Positions 1 to 7,462 of a stretch of DNA of 47,879 nt are shown here, in pieces. The stretch is from Mesorhizobium loti CJ3sym (GTDB lineage Bacteria > Pseudomonadota > Alphaproteobacteria > Rhizobiales > Rhizobiaceae), in the NCBI RefSeq assembly GCF_000472785.1, contig NZ_AXAL01000037.1, positions 133 through 48,011 on the forward strand, in the 5' to 3' direction. Within the stretch, counting starts at the first letter, position 1; every line of letters starts with the position of its first letter. Below the pieces are notes generated by a model. That model searched no databases and was not told where the DNA came from. It saw only the letters and a list, made by a program, of their open reading frames with translations. Made by a program: the position numbers and the translations under genes.

Positions 1-384
1 GGCAAGACCTTTGCGCTCTGGGGTCTGGCCTTCAAGCCCAACACCGACGACATGCGCGAAGCACCGGCGCGTGTGCTGATGGAAGCGCTCTGGGAGGCCG
101 GCGCGACCGTGCAGGCCTATGACCCCGAGGCAATGCAGGAATGCCAGGCCATCTATGGCCTGCGCGACGATCTGCTTCTGTGCGGCACCAAGGAAGCGGC
201 ATTGCGCGGCGCCGATGCGCTGCTCATCGCCACCGAATGGAAGAGTTTTCGCGCGCCGTCCTTCGATGCGCTGAAGGATGCGCTGACCACGGCGGTCATC
301 TTCGACGGTCGCAACCTCTACGACCCCAAGGTCGTGGCACGCCACGGCATCGAATACCACTCGATCGGCAGGTTGGCCTCATGA
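1..384 (+). CDS. ugd: UDP-glucose 6-dehydrogenase, C-terminal part (5' end outside the window)
   Basis: The reading frame is open from base 1 and ends at TGA 382-384, giving the last 127 residues. They contain the family's GLAFKPNTDDMREAP stretch, followed by the YDPEA and ATEWKSF segments of the C-terminal UDP-binding domain, and end with the usual DGRNLYDP motif. The enzyme oxidises UDP-glucose to UDP-glucuronate with two NAD+ in the cytoplasm, supplying uronic acid for exopolysaccharide and capsule. GDP-mannose dehydrogenases share the first motif, but the MREAP and TEWKSF forms favour the UDP-glucose enzyme. The catalytic cysteine lies upstream of the window and cannot be checked. No partner gene follows. 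Confidence 0.9.
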   Translation, partial: GKTFALWGLAFKPNTDDMREAPARVLMEALWEAGATVQAYDPEAMQECQAIYGLRDDLLLCGTKEAALRGADALLIATEWKSFRAPSFDALKDALTTAVIFDGRNLYDPKVVARHGIEYHSIGRLAS

Positions 385-770
385 GACAGGTGTAGAGAAC
401 AGGTAGAATCTGACAGGCGCACCCGGCGGAAAGGGGCCAACTGTCGCATTACTAAATAGCTGCTACATGGGAAAGTCGCATAAGTTTAATTATGGAACTC
501 ACTATTATATAACGATATCAAATGGTTAGATTCTCAGAATATCCGTTATGTTAAATCAACTGCTTCGACCGGCCTCTCCCTAGTCGAGGAAGCCTTGTGG
601 AAGCGCAGCGATTGCCTGCTGCAACCTTCACGCATCCAGCATCAACCCTCTGGCGCCGCATTTCCCCGCGACGGCAACAGCACCAAGTCGGCCGCTTCCT
701 CTGCGTCTTTGAGCAGAATCTTGCGCGGCGACCGGTGCAGCCGCATCGGTGAGCCGACGCAATCCCCACC
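385..770. other. intergenic region, no gene seen
   Basis: This stretch follows the dehydrogenase stop. An AT-rich block (about 480-560) contrasts with the GC-rich surroundings and could hold a promoter, but no clear -35/-10 pair or RNA gene was seen. A GGAAC at about 494 is not followed by TT at N18. Short open frames here have no recognisable product. Confidence 0.5.
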
Positions 771-1070
771 ATGTGGGATATGTCGTCGGCCGGATACTCG
801 CAGATCAGCATAGCGGAACCGGGCCGTATCGCCTTCCTGTCGGGCCAGATCGCAGCGGCGCCGGGCAGTGAGGACGCGCCTAAGGACCTCGCTGGCCAAG
901 CAAAGCTTGCAGTAGCCAGTCTTGCGGCCGTCCACGAAGAACTGGAGGCGTCCGCGCAGGACATTGTCATGATGCGCGTCTGTGTCGTCGATGCAACCAG
1001 TGAAGCGTTCGAGCTGGTCATGGCGCCTGAAATCCTGGTCGAGATTGAAATGGCGGTTCGGCTCCCCTGA
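771..1070 (+). pseudogene. RidA/YjgF-family protein with an internal deletion
   Basis: The 99 codons begin WDMSSAGYSQ and contain GRIAFLSGQ and the DIVMMRVCVVDAT segment typical of Rid-family (YjgF/UK114) proteins, which hydrolyse reactive enamine/imine intermediates. After ELVMAP the frame jumps directly to EILVEIEMAVRLP. In the family about 20 residues, including the conserved (V/I)GV.ALA stretch that contributes to the trimer active site, lie between these blocks. The simplest reading is an in-frame deletion that probably abolishes function. The start is uncertain: ATG 771 is close behind an in-frame TGA at 750-752, and ATG 780 is an alternative. A long open frame on the opposite strand is a shadow. 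Confidence 0.6.
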
Positions 1071-1352
1071 CGAGGGAAGGAGCGGCTCGCCCATCGACCT
1101 TCGATGGGTGTGTCGCAACCAGAGGCGCGGATGTCTGGCAGGTCGCGAGAGAGCGATCCAATATGTCAGTGCCGCAGCGAGCCGCATAGCGGAGAATTTC
1201 GCACCCAATTGTGAAAGGTCGAGGGTCCGGAACTGCCCGGCTCGATCGGCCGCACGACGAGGCCGAATTCGAACGGACGTCAATCTACCACGCCCTCCCC
1301 GCACCGTCGTCTCTTGCAACTGAAGGCAAGAGCAGGGCTGAGCCTGTCCAGA

Positions 1353-1910
1353 TCAGCGTCTACCTGTCTGCCAGGCGTGCGGCTGAAATGTCGTCTCGAG
1401 CGGCGGTTGGGTGATGTTGGCCGTGTAGTTGGTGATCGTAGATGCCGCAAGAACGGCGACCACCTCCAGCAAACGGCTCTCGTCATACCCCGCATCGAGG
1501 AATTCGCGCTTCTCCACCGAGCCAAGACCACCGCGCTTCTCGATAAGCGTACGCGTCAGTTTTGACAGCGCCGCATGCTTGGCATCCTCAGGCAGAGCAC
1601 CATCCCTGATGCTGGTCACAGTTTCGGCATCGATCCCCTCGGCAATCGCCAGGTAGGAGTGAAATGCCACAGCCCACTCGGCATTGTTGGTGACGGCATT
1701 CGTCAAAAGCAGGATTTGAATCTCCGCTTCATTGAAGTTCCCGCCATGGACCCGAGCGAAGAGGTCGGTCAAGCTGCCGATAAGCACAGGCGACGTGGCC
1801 ATCGCCCCGGCGATATTTGGAATGAAGCCGAATGCCGAATTCAAGGCCTCCAGTGACGGCTTGGAGGCTTCGGGCGCTGTTTCAATGGAGTGCATGGGAA
1901 AGTTGGTCAT
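1353..1910 (-). CDS. carboxymuconolactone decarboxylase/AhpD-like protein lacking the cysteine pair
   Basis: A 185-residue all-alpha protein of the carboxymuconolactone decarboxylase/alkylhydroperoxidase-D superfamily. The FGFIPNIAGAMATSP opening and the helix ending in AFHSYLAIAEG fit the family's peroxidase-related branch. In redox-active members this helix carries CxxC followed by a histidine; here both cysteine positions are alanine (NNAEWAVAFH), so thiol peroxidase chemistry is unlikely. ATG 1910 is preceded by AAGGACAGACAC, a usable Shine-Dalgarno. The gene lies 68 bp downstream of the alpha/beta hydrolase on the same strand, so the two may share a transcript from the hydrolase/LysR divergent promoter. 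The substrate is unknown. Confidence 0.75.
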   Translation of the reverse strand: MTNFPMHSIETAPEASKPSLEALNSAFGFIPNIAGAMATSPVLIGSLTDLFARVHGGNFNEAEIQILLLTNAVTNNAEWAVAFHSYLAIAEGIDAETVTSIRDGALPEDAKHAALSKLTRTLIEKRGGLGSVEKREFLDAGYDESRLLEVVAVLAASTITNYTANITQPPLETTFQPHAWQTGRR

Positions 1911-1978
1911 GTGTCTGTCCTTGATGTTGTGGATGACGCTAAGGGTCGCGCCGTAAATGGGAGGCTTGAGAGGACCGC

Positions 1979-2782
1979 TTAATCGGCCCGCGCCGCCTCT
2001 TCGATCACTTCGGCGACTTTTGCCGGATGCGAGAGCATGACGACATGCGATGCACCCGGGACAACCATGACATCGCGCGCGTGCGCACGCTTCGCCATGA
2101 AATCGTGCAGAGCCGGGGGGAGGCTTTTGTCGGCCGCGCCGTAAACGAAGTAGGAGGGCAGGATTTTCCAGGCGGCCTCGCCTGAAGCTTCCTTCAGCGC
2201 GGCCTCGGTGACCGGTCTTTGGGTGACAGCCATCAGGGCCACCTGCTTTTTCGGCAGGTCGGCCGCAAAGGGTCCGGCAAATTTTGCCGGATCGACGCTC
2301 AGCTGATGACCACCATCGGCAAGCGTAACGGGCTTTGCCAAAGCCGCCCCAAGTTCGCTACCTGGAAACTTGCCGATCAGAGCGAAGGCGCTCTCGCCCT
2401 TGTCGGGCGCGAATGCCGCGACATAGACCAGCGCCTTGACACTCTTGCTGGTGAGGGCGGCGTTTGTAATGACCGCCCCGCCATAGGAATGGCCGACCAG
2501 CACCACAGGCCCGTCGATGTTTTCGATCACGCTGGCGACGGCAGCGGCATCGCCAGAGACACTGCGAAGCGGGTCCGCTACGGCCACGACCGTGTAGCCA
2601 TCCCGAGAGAGAATTGGGATCACCGCGTCCCAGGAGGAGCTGTCTGCCATCGCGCCGTGAACCAGAACAATGGTGGGCTTGGTCGACGCGGCTTCGGTGG
2701 CCATGGGGGCGAGCAGAAGCGCAGCGACCGCCGTCATCGCCAGCTGCCAGCTGAGGAAGGTATGTTTCGTTTCGGACGTCAT
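1979..2782 (-). CDS. exported alpha/beta hydrolase
   Basis: 267 residues from ATG 2782, which follows a strong Shine-Dalgarno (AAAGGAGAG); the frame stays open further upstream but without a better start. Residues 1-32 form a Sec signal peptide (hydrophobic AMTAVAALLLAP, cleavage likely after TEAAS). The mature part has the oxyanion HGAMADSSSWD segment, the nucleophile elbow GHSYGG with Ser99, a GAADKSLPP acid region and a C-terminal GASHVV histidine. This is a complete catalytic triad of the salicylate-esterase/hydroxynitrile-lyase-like branch. It probably acts in the periplasm on a small ester. It is divergent from a LysR regulator that most likely controls it. Confidence 0.85.
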   Translation of the reverse strand: MTSETKHTFLSWQLAMTAVAALLLAPMATEAASTKPTIVLVHGAMADSSSWDAVIPILSRDGYTVVAVADPLRSVSGDAAAVASVIENIDGPVVLVGHSYGGAVITNAALTSKSVKALVYVAAFAPDKGESAFALIGKFPGSELGAALAKPVTLADGGHQLSVDPAKFAGPFAADLPKKQVALMAVTQRPVTEAALKEASGEAAWKILPSYFVYGAADKSLPPALHDFMAKRAHARDVMVVPGASHVVMLSHPAKVAEVIEEAARAD

Positions 2783-2860
2783 GAATCTCTCCTTTGGTAG
2801 GCCCGGGTGCCTTGCATGGGTTGGATATAAGCCATGAGGATTGAGAGGTAACGCTTGTAG

Positions 2861-2893
2861 TTGGCATGACATTCGTGCCAATTTTGCACGAAT
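2861..2893. promoter_or_regulatory. nested palindromes in the hydrolase/lysR intergenic region
   Basis: Two overlapping perfect inverted repeats are visible: TTGGCA-N9-TGCCAA (2861-2881) and ATTCGTGC-N7-GCACGAAT (2871-2893). The right arm of the second runs into the lysR start codon at 2892. LysR proteins bind dyads in divergent intergenic regions, so these are probably the operator, with the site over the start codon suited to autorepression. Confidence 0.65.
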
Positions 2894-3800
2894 GGACATC
2901 GACGATCTCAAAACCTTCTGCCGTGTCGCTCAGCTCGGCAGCATTGCAGCTGCGGCGCGGGCCGAGGCCAGTGAGGCATCGACGGTGTCTCGCAGGATCG
3001 CTGCCCTGGAAGCACAGCTTGGGATGCGGCTGTTCCAGCGAACGACCCGGAAGCTATCGGTGACGGAGGCCGGCGCGATTTTCTTATCTCGAATCCTGCC
3101 GATAGTGGACGAGGTTGCGGCGGCCCGCGAAGCAGCCGTTGCGGCGGTTGAACAGCCGGGCGGCCTGTTGCGGGTCACAGCCTCCAACGCCTACGGTGAA
3201 GCGGTTGTCGCGCCGCTTCTGGCTGGGTTCTGCGCGCGGTACCCGAGAATTGAGATCGATCTGCTGCTCTCGGATGCTCTGGTGGACCTCGTTGCCCAGC
3301 AGGTCGACGTGGCCTTGCGGCTCGGGCCGCGTCCCACGGGCGAGCTCGTCGTGTCCAAGTTAAAGACGATCGAGCGTCGTTTGGTGGCGTCGAAGGAATA
3401 CCTGTCCTCGGCGCCTCCGGTCGATCGGCCTGAAGACGTTGATGCGCATGTCTGTTTGCCGACCACGAATTCACCTCAAACGCCGCTGTGGCTCTTCAGG
3501 CGAGATCTCGAAAACATCGAATTGGTCGTGCCAGCGAAGATCCGGACCAGCAACACGCTGGCGCTTCGGCAGTTGGCACGCGACGGCGTCGGGATCTCGC
3601 TTCTGCCGGAATGGTCGGTGGATGAGGACATCAAAAGCGGAAAGCTCGTCCAGCTTCTCGCCAGTTGGAAGGTCAGCGTTGGTGCGCAGGAGAGTGCCGT
3701 CTGGGTCGCCTATCCGTCGCGCGCCTACCTCCCTTTGAAGACGCGGAAGTTTATTGATTTCTTTAGAGAGCAGGTAGCGTCTGAGCGTTCGGACTCTTGA
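2892..3800 (+). CDS. LysR-family transcriptional regulator
   Basis: 302 residues from ATG 2892 (MDIDDLKTFC). The N-terminal winged helix-turn-helix (about residues 1-60, GSIAAAARAEASEASTVSRR then LEAQLGMRLFQRTTRKLSVTEAG) is followed by the linker helix and a LysR effector-binding domain (about 90-290). The length and architecture fit a type that dimerises on a dyad next to its own gene and the divergent target. An in-frame ATG at 2841 exists, but it would place the operator inside the coding region and the added residues look unlike the family. The neighbouring hydrolase is the likely target. The inducer is unknown. Confidence 0.9.
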   Translation: MDIDDLKTFCRVAQLGSIAAAARAEASEASTVSRRIAALEAQLGMRLFQRTTRKLSVTEAGAIFLSRILPIVDEVAAAREAAVAAVEQPGGLLRVTASNAYGEAVVAPLLAGFCARYPRIEIDLLLSDALVDLVAQQVDVALRLGPRPTGELVVSKLKTIERRLVASKEYLSSAPPVDRPEDVDAHVCLPTTNSPQTPLWLFRRDLENIELVVPAKIRTSNTLALRQLARDGVGISLLPEWSVDEDIKSGKLVQLLASWKVSVGAQESAVWVAYPSRAYLPLKTRKFIDFFREQVASERSDS

Positions 3801-3857
3801 CCCCTTCAGCAAACACCAGATTCACGGACGCAAGAGAGGCCAGTCACTGCAGCTCAC

Positions 3858-3885
3858 AAAAAACGCACCGTCGATGACGATGCGT
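3858..3885 (-). terminator. weak hairpin with A-run on its left
   Basis: ACGCA-c-CGTC pairs with GACG-a-TGCGT around a 3-base loop (3863-3885), and six A precede it on the + strand. It would therefore act as a terminator for minus-strand transcription. No gene is seen upstream of it on that strand, so its role is unclear. Confidence 0.3.
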
Positions 3886-3978
3886 CGCGGCTTCTACCCT
3901 CTCAGAATCTAGCGCCCCCACCCTGCTATGGAAAGCACCCTTGCCCCTGCGGCTAGCGGTCGGTTGCCACTGTCGCGC

Positions 3979-4050
3979 GCGTCAGTAGTTCAATGGCAGA
4001 ACAGCCGGCTTCTACCCGGAGAACGCGGGTTCGACCCCTCTGGCGCTCCA
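3979..4050 (+). tRNA. tRNA-like sequence, anticodon TCT (Arg-type), short T arm
   Basis: Acceptor arms GCGTCAG (3979-3985) and CTGGCGC (4040-4046) pair fully with one G-U, followed by T and an encoded CCA. The D arm GTTC/GAAC closes an AATGGCA loop. The anticodon arm is CCGG-CTTCTAC-CCGG with U33 and anticodon TCT at 4011-4013; the fifth pair is G-A. The T arm is the problem: GCGGG-TTCGA-CCCCT is about two bases short and has a C-C mismatch. It is therefore either a degenerate tRNA relic or an unusual tRNA. It lies 183 bp upstream of the nucleotidyltransferase gene, at the edge of the tra element. Confidence 0.45.
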
Positions 4051-4207
4051 TGACAAGCGCGCGACATCACAGCCGATGATCACCATGTTTGTCATGCGTT
4101 GCGAACCTTCTTCAACACCAGCTACGTGTCTGTAGTTCTACTTGGCGCTTTCCGCCCGACCTACCCCGATCTCTGGCTTGCGTGTTGCGATGAGTCGTGC
4201 TTTGTTT

Positions 4208-4245
4208 TTCAGCAATAAACGTGGATTTCCAAGATGGTTGCTGAA
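4208..4245. repeat. TTCAGCAA inverted repeat at the nucleotidyltransferase start
   Basis: TTCAGCAA (4208-4215) and TTGCTGAA (4238-4245) form an 8-bp perfect dyad with a 22-base spacer straddling the ATG at 4234. The same element recurs after the gene (5308-5347). The right arm over codons 2-4 suggests an operator or RNA hairpin controlling translation. Confidence 0.6.
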
Positions 4246-5304
4246 CACATTGAATTTCAAAGACTTAACGGAGACCAAGGCCGCGAATTCATCAACACGC
4301 AGCAGCGATTCCAGACGTATCTCGACGCCCGGAGGCGAGATTCTGGCTACCGAGGCTCGATGATTTTCGCCGCGCGACATGGTGTGGAGTACCTGCTCCG
4401 CGATTACTACGATCCCAAATCAGGGGTCAAACGGCAACGATCTCTAGGACGCCGGGACGAGCACACGGAAAAGGTGTTCGCAGAGTTCACGCGCGGAAAG
4501 GAAGAGGCTGCCCGTCAACTGAAGGTAGCCACGGAAACCCTCCGGAGACAGGCGGCGGTCAACCGTGCACTGGTAATGGGGCGCGTGCCAGAGATCGGGG
4601 CCAAGATCATTAGGGCCGTCGATGGAGCCGATCTTCTGGGAAAGGGACTGAAAGTCGTAGGCACCAATGCGCTCTTCGCCTATGAGGCTTCTGCCGGCGT
4701 CCGTTTCCCATCTGACATCACGACGACGGAAGACATCGACCTCCTATTCGATGCCCGTGCGCACATGCGCCTTGCTGCAGAGGAGGATGTCGCGGAGCGA
4801 ACGCTTTTGGGCCTCCTCAAAAAGGCTGACCGATCATTCCGCAGAACGGACAGAACCTTTCAGGCGGTCAGTGACGAGGGATATCTTGTTGATCTGATCA
4901 AGCCGATGCGCGATCCACCGTGGAAGGTCGAGGCTAGTTCGGTTTCAGGCGAGCCTTCGGATCTCGAAGCCGTCCAGATCATAGGTCTCGCGTGGCATGA
5001 AAACGCGCCTCAGTTCGAGGCAATGGCGATCGACGCAAGAGGGTTTCCCGTGCGAATCGTCGCGCCCGATCCCCGTGCCTATGTGGTCCATAAGCACTGG
5101 CTGTCCGAACGCCCTGACAGGAATACCTTGAAGCGGGACCGCGATGCCGCTCAGGCCCGTTGGGTGGCGGCTCTTGTCGCCACCCACATGCCCAATCTTC
5201 CCTTCGATCCCGAAGTCCTCAAGAGCTTTCCCAAGAGCGTCGTGGAAAGGGCCAGACCGCTCTTCGAGGTGCCCGGCTCAGCGGAGGCTTCGTTTGCCAT
5301 GTAG
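4234..5304 (+). CDS. GSU2403-family nucleotidyltransferase-fold protein
   Basis: 356 residues. An N-terminal helical region (about 1-115; GYRGSMIFAARHGVEYLLRDYY, then LGRRDEHTEKVFAEF) precedes a nucleotidyltransferase core. That core has GTNALFAYEA (143-152) in place of the usual GS/GT loop, and EDIDLLFD (166-173) supplies the DxD metal ligands Asp167 and Asp169. A later VVHKHWLSERPDR helix closes the fold. This matches PF12281-type proteins, distant relatives of AbiEii/MenT toxins. Its reaction is not established. No Shine-Dalgarno precedes ATG 4234, and an in-frame TAA at 4216-4218 blocks extension. TTTCAGCAAT dyads flank the gene, a tRNA-like sequence lies upstream, and no AbiEi-type antitoxin is adjacent. 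Confidence 0.8.
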   Translation: MVAEHIEFQRLNGDQGREFINTQQRFQTYLDARRRDSGYRGSMIFAARHGVEYLLRDYYDPKSGVKRQRSLGRRDEHTEKVFAEFTRGKEEAARQLKVATETLRRQAAVNRALVMGRVPEIGAKIIRAVDGADLLGKGLKVVGTNALFAYEASAGVRFPSDITTTEDIDLLFDARAHMRLAAEEDVAERTLLGLLKKADRSFRRTDRTFQAVSDEGYLVDLIKPMRDPPWKVEASSVSGEPSDLEAVQIIGLAWHENAPQFEAMAIDARGFPVRIVAPDPRAYVVHKHWLSERPDRNTLKRDRDAAQARWVAALVATHMPNLPFDPEVLKSFPKSVVERARPLFEVPGSAEASFAM

Positions 5305-5307
5305 TCT

Positions 5308-5347
5308 TTTCAGCAATCATCACGAATTTTCGCATATATTGCTGAAA
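5308..5347. repeat. TTTCAGCAAT inverted repeat after the nucleotidyltransferase
   Basis: TTTCAGCAAT (5308-5317) and ATTGCTGAAA (5338-5347) are perfect 10-bp arms with a 20-base spacer, starting 3 bases after the stop codon. A further AGCTGAACC half-site follows at 5351. The upstream copy has the same arm sequence and similar spacing. There is no T-run, so an intrinsic terminator is unlikely. Confidence 0.6.
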
Positions 5348-5763
5348 GGTAGCTGAACCAATTATTTATCCAGTACTGACACCTCTCCGCCCAAGATCGA
5401 CCGACGTTCAGCCTTGTCTGGATCATACCCTGGCGCCGACGGCAGGCCCGCGGACTATCACAGTCCTTTTCAGTGATAGAGCTTCCGGTTCCAGGGCCTC
5501 GACAGTGCAAGCATCGCCCTGGCGAACACATACTCGCCTCGAAATATTCGCTTCGATAGGCCTCGATCGAGTCGTTGAAGGCTTCCGGCATGAAGCCGGC
5601 TGACCTCGACCGCTTGAGCCGGCGCTCGCGGAGCCGGTATCAAGGATCGCCCTTCCATATGTTGTGATGGTGGTGGCAAGGTGCGACTAGACTCCTTTCC
5701 CCTCAACGAAGCTGTCATCGGCGCACTGAAGACAAGTTCGATATCCACTTTTCTCTTCTACCG
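5348..5763. other. no recognisable gene between nucleotidyltransferase and traB
   Basis: Rhizobial Ti-type tra operons often have traH after traB, so traH might be expected here on the minus strand. The short open frames present (for example 5470-5748, 92 codons) show no resemblance to it that I can recognise. The stretch may be eroded DNA. Confidence 0.4.
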
Positions 5764-6999
5764 TCAGCGATTGACCGCCAAGACGAGCGGCAGGCCGAAC
5801 AGAGACGCCCAGGCTTGCGCGCTCGCCTTTTGGATCGCGACAATGCTAACGCCCGACGTCCACCAGCCATTTCCTGCCGCGACGATGACATCCGGTCGAT
5901 GGAGCATGGATTGAAGCACCGGCCAGACGATGAGCTGCTCATAACAGATCAGCGGCGCAATCTTCACGCCCTCGACATCGACGACCGGATTGGCAAAGAC
6001 ATGCGCTCTCGCCCCGCCTCGCTGCCCGACCCAGGCGAGCCACGGCTGCCACATCGAGACAGGTACCGGCATGCGCTCACGATAGAGGATTTCGCTTCCC
6101 TTTGCCGAGATCCGCATCATGACGTTGTCATAGCCATACTGGTCGACCACGGCGGCCCCGGCGATGACAGTCACGCCGCTCCCAGTCAGTTCTCGTGCCC
6201 AGAGTCGTTCGACGGTCGACGTCCAGAGACCAGCAGCGCTTTCCGGTAGAACGGCAATGCGCGCGCCGCGCATGGCCTCTGTCTTCGCCAGAGCAGTAGT
6301 CCGGAGCTGCTGGGTATAACCGGCATACTGGCCGGCCGAACCTCGAAATCGCGTGTCGACACCAACCCAGCCTTCTGGCAGATTTGGCGGTGTCCAGCTT
6401 GCGGCGGACCAGGTCCAAAGACCTCCCAGGAGCGCGGCCGCGATCGACCATCGCCTCATCGTCATGACGAGCATCAGGATCGCGGCCGCGGTCACCCCGA
6501 ACCAACCCCATCCTGGAAACAGAATTCCGGAGGCCGTGATCGGGTGCGCCCACCCGACGATACCGAATGGCGGAACACTCATCACAACCGCAACGATCGC
6601 GTAGCGCAACGCCCGTTCCCAACCCGCGCTTGACGTCCAGAGAGCCACATGGATAGTGACAAAGGCGAGCGACGCGGCCAACCAAAACGCGATCCCGAGC
6701 GCGAACTGCGAGCCATAGAAGTTCACGACGCCCTGCGGCAGGCCGCGCGACGCAGCCAGGAAGTACCCTGCCGACACGCAGACGGCGACCATGCGTGAGG
6801 GCGAAAAGGCCCACAACGCAGGAAAGGCCATGGCCCCTGGAAGAGTGAGCGGATTTCCGCTCCAGCCGATCGCGCCGACGGCGATAGAACCGGCGATGAA
6901 TGCGATCGAACGTGCCGCGTCACGGCCCGAACGTGAAAACGGGCCTCGCAAAGCCGAGAATGCCGGCGGCCGAAATCGGTCCAAAATAGCGCGAGTCAT
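5764..6999 (-). CDS. traB: conjugal transfer protein TraB
   Basis: About 411 residues from ATG 6999. The N-terminal half has several hydrophobic membrane segments (IAFIAGSIAVGAIG, ALGIAFWLAASLAFV, YAIVAVVMSVPPFG, TAAAILMLVM). The C-terminal half has a carbon-nitrogen hydrolase fold (RIAVLPESAAGLW, LICYEQLI, AAGNGWW), an arrangement resembling apolipoprotein N-acyltransferase. Rhizobial TraB proteins share this make-up; their exact role is unclear, though they aid transfer. The start overlaps the end of traF by 80 bp, and the more upstream ATG 7053 is less likely. It is the last gene of the minus-strand traA-traF-traB operon. Confidence 0.85.
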   Translation of the reverse strand: MTRAILDRFRPPAFSALRGPFSRSGRDAARSIAFIAGSIAVGAIGWSGNPLTLPGAMAFPALWAFSPSRMVAVCVSAGYFLAASRGLPQGVVNFYGSQFALGIAFWLAASLAFVTIHVALWTSSAGWERALRYAIVAVVMSVPPFGIVGWAHPITASGILFPGWGWFGVTAAAILMLVMTMRRWSIAAALLGGLWTWSAASWTPPNLPEGWVGVDTRFRGSAGQYAGYTQQLRTTALAKTEAMRGARIAVLPESAAGLWTSTVERLWARELTGSGVTVIAGAAVVDQYGYDNVMMRISAKGSEILYRERMPVPVSMWQPWLAWVGQRGGARAHVFANPVVDVEGVKIAPLICYEQLIVWPVLQSMLHRPDVIVAAGNGWWTSGVSIVAIQKASAQAWASLFGLPLVLAVNR

Positions 7000-7462
7000 A
7001 GGAACCTGAATATCTGGAGTGAAGGAAGACATGGCTTGGTGGCACCACGCCACCGGCGAAGGCCGTAAGCGCCCTGCCCTGGGAGTCGGCTGCCTGCACT
7101 TCAGATTGGTCGAGACGGCGGCCGTCGATATTCACACGGCTATCGATCGTTACACGTTGTCTCGCGAGTGCAGCGACCCTCTTGATCAAAGGACCCGTCC
7201 CGCCTGGACAGAGACCGCGTGGGATATACCCGCGTTCGAGCGCAACGCTGAATGCGGGTGTGATGGGCGGACAGATGAAGATGATGTCGCCCACCGCCAC
7301 CTCGCGATGCAAGGTCTCGATCCGCCAAAGACCGAGCGGATAGCTCCGTGTCATGTTCAGTCGGTATCCGCCCCAAGCGCCGCACGCAGCTATCGACAAA
7401 ACCAGCGCGGCCCCTGCGCCAACAATATTCAAAGCATTTCGACGTTGATTCCGCATCATCAC
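6920..7462 (-). CDS. traF: conjugal transfer protein TraF (S26-family peptidase)
   Basis: 180 residues with one N-terminal membrane segment (NIVGAGAALVLSIAACGAW, about 12-30) and a periplasmic S26 signal-peptidase-like domain. The likely catalytic pair is Ser40 in TRSYPLGLWR and Lys94 in PLIKRVAAL. In the RP4/Ti families TraF processes the pilin, for example by cyclisation. Here no pilin or trb gene is visible. The start codon overlaps the traA stop by four bases (ATGA, 7459-7462), indicating translational coupling. Confidence 0.88.
   Translation of the reverse strand: MMMRNQRRNALNIVGAGAALVLSIAACGAWGGYRLNMTRSYPLGLWRIETLHREVAVGDIIFICPPITPAFSVALERGYIPRGLCPGGTGPLIKRVAALARQRVTIDSRVNIDGRRLDQSEVQAADSQGRALTAFAGGVVPPSHVFLHSRYSGSYDSRYFGPISAAGILGFARPVFTFGP

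Noticed and set aside
642..1319. 225-codon reverse open frame over the RidA-like gene
   Set aside because: It is Arg/His-rich and mirrors the recognisable forward RidA frame.
4011..4014. Reading the tRNA-like anticodon as CTA (amber suppressor)
   Set aside because: Shifting the loop by one base breaks the anticodon stem; the paired stem fixes the anticodon as TCT.
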